From the NCBI GenBank assembly GCA_032717465.1, contig CM064663.1:12908396-12972395 (forward strand): a DNA stretch of 64,000 nucleotides, written 5' to 3'. A model generated the notes under the pieces. The model made no database searches, had not been told where the DNA came from, and was given only the letters and a program-made list of their open reading frames with translations. This document shows positions 23,453-31,655 of the stretch, in pieces; position 1 is the first letter of the stretch, and each line of letters starts with the position of its first letter. The DNA comes from Coenobita brevimanus. Taxonomy: Eukaryota; Arthropoda; Malacostraca; Decapoda; Coenobitidae. The translations under genes and the position numbers were made by a program.

Positions 23453-23620
23453 GTTAATGCTGTCAATGTCCCTTGACGCCAGACGTAGGTGAAAACAATG
23501 TGTAGGAGTTAGTTTTCTGACAATATATTTTATATACCGTCTTGAATCTATGTACAACAACACAGGACAGAATCCGTGTCCAATCCCAGACCCTCTCGTG
23601 AGGACAGTCTGCTCAGACGT
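23453..23620 (+). repeat. LTR-like block related to 47453-47690
   Basis: Begins 'tgttaatgctgtcaatg' and continues with 'cgtaggtgaa', 'ttttctgacaatatatttta' and 'cccagaccctc'. The same order, diverged, is seen at 47453-47600, where it is followed by a primer-binding-site-like 'tggcgccc'. Here it leads into CR1-like ORF1 instead. Either it is a short LTR fragment upstream of the LINE, or both blocks come from another shared element. Not resolved. Confidence 0.4.
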
Positions 23621-23788
23621 GCTAGAGACCTGTGGTAGTGTTGTGTGCTTTAGTGATCTGTGTTAGTGTGTTGTAGTGATCAGCGATAGTGCTGTGCTAG
23701 TAATCCGTGAAAGTGTTGTGCTAGTGTGTTGTGGTGACCCGTAGTGACCCGTGATAGTGCTGTGCTACCTTGCATGAATTTGTGCGTA

Positions 23789-24895
23789 ATGGCTTCCTCG
23801 GCAGAGAGCAGTGTCCCCACTGCAGGTATTGAAAAGGACTACCTTGAATCAAAGGAGGAACTTCTCGAACTGAAGCGGGAGGTACAAATTCTCAGGCAGG
23901 AGAAGTTACAAATGAGGGAATTATTGGAGATGTTGGAGGAGAAAGAAAAAAAGGCTGAAGGTTGGACACTAGTTAACAAGGGTGCAACGAAGTTCACTCT
24001 TAAGAAGCAAACGAAAGTTAAGACCACTAATGCCTTCGACGCACTACGGGACGAATGTGAAGGGAAGGCAGAGAGAGAAGTAGATGAGAAGGACGGTGAG
24101 AGAACTTCCAGTACAGGTAAGTATAAGCAGAACGAGAAAGGTAAGAAAAATGTTGCTGTTGTTGGAGACTCCCAGGTGAGATATCTGAACAGGGCCATGT
24201 ATACTCCACTCGCTAAACATGTGTGTCTTCCAGGGGCCAGGGTGGCTAATGTGATAGAAAAAATTTCAAATATCGTAAAGGATAGTGTTGACAAACCCAC
24301 TGTGTGCCTCAGTGTAGGAGGCAATGATATCAGTAGCCGTAAGAGTGAGGTACTGTGGCAAAGGTATAAGGTAATGTTAGAAAAGGTTAGGGAGAGGGGA
24401 GGAACCCCTGTAGTGCTCGGTGTTTTACCCAGATGGCGAGTGGGAAGGGAATGGTTGAGCAGGGCAATAGGGTTTAATTGCCGCCTTGAAAGGTATTGCA
24501 AAGATAATGCAATACCTTTCATAGACAGCTGGGACCGGTTTTATGGACGGAGTGCCTTGTATAGTTGGGATGGGACTCATCTTAGCAGGCAGGGAGTTAC
24601 CGGTACTGTTTTAGCTGGAATGATAGATAGCGAGTTGAAGGGATTTTTTTCGAGGTTGAGAAGTAGGTGTACAGGAAGTTGCAGCAACTACACTCAGAAA
24701 TCATTATTACCATGTTTGGATAGATGCATCAATACTTGCAAAATTAAGAACAAAAGTTCAACCACTAGTGTAGATACATCCACTCAGGCACCTCAAATTC
24801 AGCAGGCGATGATAGATGATAGAACAAGCGATGACAGAAGGGCGATAAACGATAGTACAAAAAAATGTTATAATAGTAAAGAGATTCCCAGTTAG
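23789..24895 (+). CDS. CR1-like LINE ORF1 with SGNH esterase domain
   Basis: A 368-residue protein if read from the ATG at 23789; the frame is open further up but without a better ATG. Residues about 15-55 are a Leu/Glu/Lys-rich coiled coil ('ELLELKREVQILRQEKL'). A hydrolase of the SGNH/GDSL family follows, with all catalytic blocks: 'VVGDSQVR' (Ser128), 'SVGGNDI' (Gly178/Asn179) and 'WDGTHLS' (Asp261, His264). CR1-clade LINEs are known to carry an esterase in ORF1, thought to help the ribonucleoprotein interact with lipids or membranes. ORF2 follows closely in another frame; its frame seems to reopen just before ORF1 ends. The C-terminal ~70 residues are polar and probably unstructured. It appears intact, although its ORF2 partner is replaced. 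Confidence 0.8.
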   Translation: MASSAESSVPTAGIEKDYLESKEELLELKREVQILRQEKLQMRELLEMLEEKEKKAEGWTLVNKGATKFTLKKQTKVKTTNAFDALRDECEGKAEREVDEKDGERTSSTGKYKQNEKGKKNVAVVGDSQVRYLNRAMYTPLAKHVCLPGARVANVIEKISNIVKDSVDKPTVCLSVGGNDISSRKSEVLWQRYKVMLEKVRERGGTPVVLGVLPRWRVGREWLSRAIGFNCRLERYCKDNAIPFIDSWDRFYGRSALYSWDGTHLSRQGVTGTVLAGMIDSELKGFFSRLRSRCTGSCSNYTQKSLLPCLDRCINTCKIKNKSSTTSVDTSTQAPQIQQAMIDDRTSDDRRAINDSTKKCYNSKEIPS

Positions 24896-24956
24896 TAATA
24901 AAATAAATAACAGTAAATGCCAAGGTAAAGGCATAACTACTAGTAATAATCTGAAA

Positions 24957-26714
24957 GTGTACTACACAAACAGCCGGAATTTACGTAATAAAATGGATGA
25001 ACTGAGGGCTTTAATTTGTACAGAGAAAATAGACATTGCCGTTATTGGTGAAACTTGGATGAATACAGACACTCGAGAATTTTTAGGAGAATATCAGATA
25101 AGAGGCTATAATATTTTTATGTCAAACCGTCAGGGAAGAAAGGGGGAAGGGGTAGCTATTTATGTAAAGGATTCATTAAACTGTTACAATAAAGCAGACA
25201 TTAAAGGATGTGCAAGTAAGTTCATACAAATTAATCCAAAATTACCTTACATTTATGGGTTACCAAAGACCCATAAACCACAGATTCCCCTTCGTCCTAT
25301 CATCTCACAGTGTGGCTCATTCACTTACAAACTTTCAAAATTTCTAGCAAACAAATTAACACCATTGGTTGGCACATTCTCTAAATCCCATGTCCAAAAC
25401 TCTACTGATTTTATTGATAAGATTAAGTCTCTCAGTTTCTCCAGTGGCAAGTTGGTCAGTTTTGATGTAGACTCGCTTTTTACTAAAATCCCCATTGCAG
25501 ATGTAATTAGTTTCTTGGAAGAAAAATTACCTAATTGTAACATTGATCTCGGCATGCCACATGATGTCTTTCTCCGACTTATTAGCCTATGTGTGCAGTG
25601 TAATGCATTTTCTTTTGGTGATCAGTTTTTCATGCAAAAGTTTGGTATGGGTATGGGCTCGCCCCTCTCTCCCATTCTTAGTAACCTGTACATGGAATAT
25701 TTTGAATCCAACCTTCTTACCACCATATCTCCTCAACATTTAATTTGGTATAGGTATGTTGATGATGTGTTTTCATTTTGGCCAGACGTATGCGCTAACT
25801 TTGACGAGTTTCTTAGAAAATTAAATGCACTGGTTCCCTCCATTAAATTTAAAGTTGAATGGCAAAATAATGGTTCCCTTCCATTTTTAGACGTATTTGT
25901 GCACAGGGATGAACTTGGGACACTTAGCTTTTCTGTATACAGGAAACCAACCCAGTGCAATTCGTATATACATTGTTATTCATATCACCACAGTTCCACT
26001 AAAATGTCAGTTATTTCTTCTATGTTCCTTAGAGCACTCAAAATTGGTAGTCCCCAACATCTGGATATGGAAAACGCCAAGATATGGAAAATATTTTTAG
26101 ATCTAAAATATCCCAGTTGGTTTATAAGGCAAGCGTATTTTAAAGCCAGAAAAGCCTTTTTTGTACCTAGACCAACATCACAAACTCGGCAAAATAAGCC
26201 ATACATTACGGTTCCGTATGTGTCAAATCTTAGCTTGGTGAAGTCTGTGAGTCATGATTTGGATGTAAGCATTGCATTTAGGTATACTTCCACCCTAAGA
26301 TCAATGCTGGTAAAGAATAAACCAATTAGTAACAAAAGTGCAGGGGTATACAAAATTCCCTCTAGAGATTGTGATTTGGTTTATGTTGGTGAAACGGGAA
26401 GGGATTTGGACACTCGCATTAAGGAACACAAGTATGCTTGTAAGATAGGCAACATAAATAACGCAGTGTACGTTCACTCTTCGGAAAACGACCATAGAAT
26501 CGACTGGAATTCTAGCCAAATATTGTACAAATGTAGTAACTATAAGAAACGTAGGATTGTGGAAGCTGTATGTATAGAGAGATATAATAATTTTAACCAT
26601 AGTGAAGGAATGTATAAATTAGATCCAGTGATGAGAGGATTAGTGGCAAGGTCCTTGCCGCCCCTTGTAATCCCTCACTCAGGTCGTGGACAGAGTAGAG
26701 GGAGAGTCAGGTGA
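24957..26714 (+). CDS. Chimeric ORF: CR1 endonuclease start fused to Penelope-like RT and GIY-YIG nuclease
   Basis: 585 codons are open without interruption. The listed start is GTG; the first ATG in frame is at 24993. Residues 1-86 are the start of an APE endonuclease of CR1/Jockey type ('YTNSRNLRNKMDEL', 'VIGETWMNT', 'KGEGVAIYVKDSLN'), as expected for ORF2 after the esterase ORF1. At about residue 87 (near 25215) the protein changes to a Penelope-like element: 'YIYGLPKTHKP' (97-107), 'SFDVDSLF' (Asp170), 'GMGSPLSPILSNLY', 'YVDD' (267-270). A GIY-YIG nuclease follows, with 'GVYKI' (463), 'YVGETGR' (476) and a Glu near 536. The Penelope part lacks its N-terminus, so it is a 5'-truncated insertion that happened to keep frame. 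The catalytic residues I can identify are present. Whether the fusion is expressed is unknown. Confidence 0.8.
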   Translation: MYYTNSRNLRNKMDELRALICTEKIDIAVIGETWMNTDTREFLGEYQIRGYNIFMSNRQGRKGEGVAIYVKDSLNCYNKADIKGCASKFIQINPKLPYIYGLPKTHKPQIPLRPIISQCGSFTYKLSKFLANKLTPLVGTFSKSHVQNSTDFIDKIKSLSFSSGKLVSFDVDSLFTKIPIADVISFLEEKLPNCNIDLGMPHDVFLRLISLCVQCNAFSFGDQFFMQKFGMGMGSPLSPILSNLYMEYFESNLLTTISPQHLIWYRYVDDVFSFWPDVCANFDEFLRKLNALVPSIKFKVEWQNNGSLPFLDVFVHRDELGTLSFSVYRKPTQCNSYIHCYSYHHSSTKMSVISSMFLRALKIGSPQHLDMENAKIWKIFLDLKYPSWFIRQAYFKARKAFFVPRPTSQTRQNKPYITVPYVSNLSLVKSVSHDLDVSIAFRYTSTLRSMLVKNKPISNKSAGVYKIPSRDCDLVYVGETGRDLDTRIKEHKYACKIGNINNAVYVHSSENDHRIDWNSSQILYKCSNYKKRRIVEAVCIERYNNFNHSEGMYKLDPVMRGLVARSLPPLVIPHSGRGQSRGRVR

Positions 26715-26885
26715 GGTCACATCAGGTGTGGTTGGGAAAACGTGTCCTCACCCTGCATATAAGCAGCTTCTCAGCATTTGTATGTACCACTCTTGGTCTG
26801 TAGATCCACTGAAGAGGGCAACAGCTGTCGCCGAAACTGTTTGGAATACATCTTTTTTCGTCTGCCAGTGTGGGTTTTTGTATCC
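26715..26885 (+). repeat. Penelope-like 3' region with a hammerhead-like core
   Basis: Non-coding DNA after the RT-GIY-YIG frame. It contains 'ctgaaga' (26809-26815) and 'gaaac' (26833-26837), separated by a possible short GGC/GCC stem. These spell the two conserved strands of a hammerhead ribozyme core (CUGANGA and GAAA). Penelope-like elements are known to carry hammerhead motifs in their terminal regions. Stem III and the cleavage triplet are not convincing by eye. Confidence 0.4.
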
Positions 26886-27722
26886 TAATCATTGCCTTCC
26901 TTTCATTCAGTTCACTATCCACCCTTCTCATCACTCGCCATGTATACCTGTGGATCATTTATGCCTGAAGAGGGTATTGGCTATCACCAACCCCCTCCCA
27001 GCACAAATGTCCACTAACGCACTGCCATTCTCATCTATCTCAGCAGGCACACCTCACTCACCAACTATTCGATCCACCTTCGCATTCCCTATTTTACCAT
27101 TCCTGTCACGGATCAAAAACACTCTCTCATTCCTTCCAAACTTTTCCATGCACACTTCCACATTTGTCCAGAACTCTTCTTTCACTCTGCTAGCACGATC
27201 TTGCGTTGGCGCATACACACACACACAGTCCCCCACGTTTGTATTCCAACTTTCAACTTTACCCACACAATCCTTGACCAAACTGATCCATACTGTCTTA
27301 TGCTCTTCTTCCTTCTTTTACTCACAACTATACATACTCCTTCCTTTGCCCTCTCATTCTCACCTACTCCTACACATATACCCCATCCATACTTCCATTC
27401 TCTCACACTTTCTCTTCTCCATTTTGTTTCAGTTATTCCACATACATCCTCTTTCGCACCCTCAAGCACCTGGACAATCTCTCTCTCTTTCACCTCATCA
27501 TTCGCTCCTCTTACATTCCATGTAGCCATTACCAAGTCCTTTCTCCGGTCCTTGGTCATCATCGCTAGGTCGGTCCTTGTCCGAGGCTTCTTGTTTGTTT
27601 TTTTAGTTAATTATTTTCCGGTGAGGGGCACTAACCCTCCGCCAACCCTTTTAGTCGCCTTTTACGACAAGCAGGGATACTGGGGGAGTATTCTTGAAAC
27701 CTCCCCCTACCCCCAGGGGTAG
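26886..27722 (-). pseudogene. LINE-A2 5' portion with endonuclease domain, inverted
   Basis: On the minus strand the 5' leader contains 'gtcgtaaaaggcgacta' and 'gagggttagtgcccctc'. An APE endonuclease follows, split over frames 27182-27562 ('TWNVRGAND', 'GITETKW') and 27054-27281 ('YAPTQDRA', 'NGKIGNAKVD'). The catalytic Asp/Asn motif is degraded ('IRDRNGKIG'), and a frameshift lies near 27230. It breaks off at 26886, where the Penelope-like 3' region ends. It matches 29990-30770 closely. Confidence 0.75.
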
Positions 27723-27724
27723 GG

Positions 27725-27756
27725 GTATATATAATGTATTCATACATTATATATAC
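27725..27756. repeat. Perfect 14-bp hairpin
   Basis: 'gtatatataatgta' (27725-27738), a 4-base loop 'ttca', then its exact reverse complement (27743-27756). It abuts the 5' end of the inverted LINE-A2. It may mark an insertion junction or be chance in A/T-rich DNA. Confidence 0.7.
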
Positions 27757-27907
27757 TGGTTTTAGACAACATCTCAGTCTGACCGGTATGTATATTTTAT
27801 ATTATTCCATCTGTACATATAACTTCCTGTAATGTTGGTAAAAAGTTTTTTCGAAAAGATATGATAAGTGTCTTGAGGGAAAATAATATCATTCAGTATT
27901 CTAACCA

Positions 27908-28558
27908 CTTCAGCAGGTTGAATGTACAGTGAGGTTGGATGAGGACGAAATGGAAAACGAGTGCGTTTAAGCATTTGGGTAGTGTGATGAGTAAGGATGG
28001 AAGTTTGGAGGATGAAGTGCTCGAAAGAGTACAACAAGAATGAATGGTGGCTGGTTCCTTGAAAGCAGTGATAAGAAACAGGGAAGTAAGCATGAAAGTG
28101 CAAATGTTACTACATGACAGTATTGTGATACCAAATTTAACGTATGGAAGTGAAGCTTGGACTTTGTTGGAGGGACAGAAGTCAAGAGTGAGAGCAGTGG
28201 AAATAAGTCACTTGAGAGGTCCATGTGGTGTTACATGTAGAGACAGACTGACAAATGAGGATGTGAAGGAGCATTGTGGTGTGGATGTGGATGTGATAGG
28301 AAGCGTTAGGAGAAACACAGTGAGGTGGTTTGGCCATGTGGAGAGGATGGAGAGTGTCAGACTGACGAGGAAAATGTATGTAAGTGAGGTGGAGGGAGGT
28401 AGAGGGAGGGGGAGGCCAAAGATGATAATGAGCGATGGAGTGGAAAGGTATACGAGAGAGGGATGTGTGACCTGGGAGCAGGGCAGTGAAATGGCGGGGG
28501 ACAGGGTAATATAGAGGCAATTTGTTTGTGGCTACCTCTTACGGGATTAAGGCGTTTG

Positions 28559-28560
<2 letters not shown>
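27908..28560 (+). pseudogene. LINE-A2 3' fragment
   Basis: Encodes the C-terminal domain of the LINE-A2 ORF (28044-28514): 'YGSEAWTLLEGQKSR', 'VRRNTVRWFGHVERM'. It ends in the family tail 'ttaaggcgtttgacaat' and runs straight into (TA)n. The 5' part, including the RT core, is missing. Bases 27757-27907 upstream are unassigned. Confidence 0.75.
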
Positions 28561-28643
<83 letters not shown>

Positions 28644-28654
28644 ATATATATATC
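28561..28654. repeat. (TA)n microsatellite
   Basis: About 90 bases of TA with a GTATGTATG interruption, between the tail of LINE-A2 and the start of LINE-C2. Confidence 0.95.
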
Positions 28655-29763
28655 ATCCATAACTAACAGAAAACTACAGAATATGATAAAGTGTGCTTGT
28701 GTTTTGTTGATTACGAAAAAGCTTTTGATTCAGTGGAGCACATAGCAATTATAAATTCACTGCAAGAACAAGGAGTGAATGAGAACATTGTAAAACTGCT
28801 CGAAAACATACATAAAGAGGGAACTGCTACCGTTAATTACATAAGGACTCGGACAAAATTAAGATTGAGAATGGCGTGCGTCAGGGAGATATAATTTCAC
28901 CAAAATTATTTACAGCATGCCTAGAAAGTATTTTCAGAAAGCTAGACTGGGAAAACAAAGGAGTGAACATAGATGGAGAAAAGATTTGCAGATATTGTCC
29001 TAATCTCAGAAACAGCGGAGGTTTACAAGAAATGTTAGATGACCTGAACAGAGAAAGTCTGAAAGTAGGACTGAAGATGAACCGAAGTAAAACTAAAGTA
29101 ATGTTTAATCCACAAACACCAAAGAGCGTCATCAGAATAAGCTATGAAATTCTTGAAGAAGTTGAGGAATACAACTACTTGGGACAAATACTAAAATTAA
29201 CGAAAAATCATGAAAGCGAAATAAAAAGACGCATTACAATTAGATGGAAAGCCTTCGGTAAACATAGAAACATTATGAAAAGTAGCTTGCTAGTTTGTAT
29301 GAAACTAAAAGTATATAACGGATGTACAATTCCAGCTATGACGTATGGTTGTGAGACCTGGAAACTGACAAAATCAATGGAAAATAAATTAATCCGTTCT
29401 CAGAGAGCAATGGAAAGGTCAATGTTGGGAATATCTTTAAGAGACAGGAAAAGATCAACTTGGGTGAGAGAGCAGACTAAAGTCAAAGATATTATAGAAG
29501 TTATAAAAGAACAGAAATGGAGGTGAGCAGGCCATATAGCAAGAATAAGGGATAACCGATGGGGCAAGAGGCTGACTGACTGGACACCAAGAGAGTGTAA
29601 GCGTAGCAGAAAAAGGCCAGACAGGAGATGGAGAGATGAGATAGAGAAATTTGCAGGGAAAACATGGCAAAGATTAGCTCAGTCAAGGAATTCGTGGAGA
29701 AGGTTGGGGGAGGCCTTTGTTCAGCAGTGGACTAGTTATGGCTGATGATGATGATGATGATGT
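28655..29763 (+). pseudogene. LINE-C2 (RTE/BovB-like), 5'-truncated
   Basis: Same family as LINE-C1. It starts just before RT motif A ('FVDYEKAFDSVE', 28706-28741). A shift near 28875 is followed by the frame 28876-29526. The catalytic FADD region is damaged: about 12 bases before it are missing and one of the two Asp codons is lost ('tttgcagatattgtc' at 28986-29000), so it cannot be active. The tail domain is complete to 'EQKWR', then TGA. The 3' end reads 'cagtggactagttatgg' then (CTGATGATG)n, where LINE-C1 has (GCT)n. Confidence 0.8.
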
Positions 29764-29794
29764 ACAAGGAGCAACGACATTCACCTCAGGTCAA

Positions 29795-31431
29795 ATAATC
29801 CGCCCAACCCTTCCCTGCCCCTCCCCCGTGATAGGTGGGGGCACCCATCATCCACCCACTTATTGTAGAGATACTTTGTTTTTAGGTTATCTCTACCTTG
29901 AGTGGCAAGCCAAAGGGTTACTGTAAACCAGGAAACCATTTACAACACTGGGTGGTAACTTTATAACCAACCAACACGTGTTCCCTACATGACATAATTC
30001 GGTTGGCCGAGGGTTAGTGCCCCTCCCTGGAAAAAAAAACAAATAAAAATATGGACAAGAAGCCTTGGACCATGGCTGACCAAAAGTTGACGACAAAGGA
30101 CCGAACAAAGGACAGGATACGGATGGTGACTTGGACTGTAAGGGGTGCAAATGATGAGGTGAAAGAAAGAGATTGTCCAGGTGCTAGAGGGTGCGAAAGT
30201 GGATGTATGTTGATTAACGGAAACTAAACGAAGACGTGAGAGTGTGAGGGAATGGGAGCATGGAAGGGGTATATGCACAGAAGTAGGTGAGAATGAGAAG
30301 GCAAAAGAAGGAGTGTGTATTGTTGTGAGTAACAGATGGAAGGAGAATATAAAAGAGTATGGATCAGTTGGCTCGAGGATTGCGTGGGTAAGACTGAAAG
30401 TTGGACTACAAATGTGGGCAATTGTGTGCATGTACCGTATGCTCCAACGCAAGATCGAGCAAGCAGAGTGAGAGAAGAGTTCTGGACACATCTGGAAGCG
30501 TGCATGGAAGAGTTTGAATGGAATGAGAGAGTGTTTTTCATTGGAGATACGAATGGAAAGATAGAAAATGGGAAGGTGGATGGAGTAGTTGGTGAGTGGG
30601 GTGTGCCTGCAGAGATGGATGTGAATGGCAATGCTTTAGTGGACATTTGTGCTGGGAGGGGGTTGGTGATAGCTAATACCCTCTTTAGGCACAAAATGAT
30701 CTACAGGTATACATAGTGAGTGATGAGAATGGTGGGTGGTGAAATGAATGAATGGAAGGCAATGATTGATTATGTGTGGATGAAAGGATGAGAAGGTGTA
30801 TAATGGAAGCAAGAGTATATAGAGGTTGGGGGAGTGGGCTTTCAGACCACCACTTAGTGGTGGTCAAAATTAAAGTCCAAATAAAATGGAGAAACAGAAG
30901 AAGGGAAGGACAGGAGGAAGTAATACATACAAGGAGAGTGGAAAATTTGCAAGGTGATGGGAAAAAGGCAGACTATAAGAGGGATGTGGAAGAGCAATTA
31001 GGTAAATATAGATTGGAACAGATGAGGGACATGGAAGGTGTGTGCAAGATATTCACTAAAGAAATCTGTGCAGCATGTGAGGTGGTGTGTGGGGTGAAGA
31101 GAAGACGAAAGGGGGTACAGGGAACAGCATGGTGGACTGAAGAGGTGAGAGAGCCTGTGGCAGAAAAGAAGAAGCATATAGTGAGTGGATGAGAAAGAGA
31201 GGCGTGGAAGAAGTTGAGAGACGGAAGAAAGAGTTATATGTAGAGAGGATGAGAGAGGTGAAAAGATTAGTAAGAGAGTAAGAAGAGAGTGGATGAGGAA
31301 TTTGGAAGGAACTTGCGTGTTAGGTGGAGGGAATGTACGAAAATTTTCTGGAAACAGGTAAAGAAAGTTAGGCGGGATACCAAAGAAGTTAGCTGGGGAG
31401 TGAAAGACAAAAATGGTAGATTACTAGTGGA
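29795..31431 (+). pseudogene. LINE-A2 leader, endonuclease and linker (broken)
   Basis: The leader block at 29800-30050 includes 'gagggttagtgcccct'. A start codon at 30050 opens the endonuclease, which is split over frames by several indels (30244-30471, 30336-30716, 30776-31192). Motifs are 'YAPTQDRASR', 'FFIGDTNGKIENGKVD' and 'GWGSGLSDHHLVVVK'. The linker (30860-31330) is rich in Arg/Lys/Glu. It stops at 31431, before the RT domain. Confidence 0.7.
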
Positions 31432-31655
31432 GACAAGTACTTCTGGGACGTTTGGGCCCCTCGCACTTGCTCCTGCGGAGGGCTCTTGCGCTACTGTAAT
31501 TTATTTTAGTTGTATCTACGGGCAAAAACTTCTACGGAGATCATATGCCGGGCGCCTGGAGCTGGGTTTTTCAGTCAAAATGTGATCGCTCATTAAATAT
31601 AGGAAAAGTTTTTCAATCGTGATGGGACCAAGTTTTTTTCACATCAGTGAATTTT
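31432..31655. other. Unassigned insert between two LINE-A2 fragments
   Basis: 224 bases unlike LINE-A2 or anything else in the window. It starts 'acaagtacttctgggac' and ends 'cacatcagtgaatttttt'. LINE-A2 to its left stops in the linker, and LINE-A2 to its right restarts further upstream, at the Ser-Asp-His codons. So ~600 bp of LINE-A2 sequence is represented on both sides, and this is a junction between two copies, not a simple insertion into one. Confidence 0.5.

Noticed and set aside
23839..24522. 227-codon minus-strand frame
   Set aside because: Antisense shadow of the CR1 ORF1, whose sense frame has clear domains.
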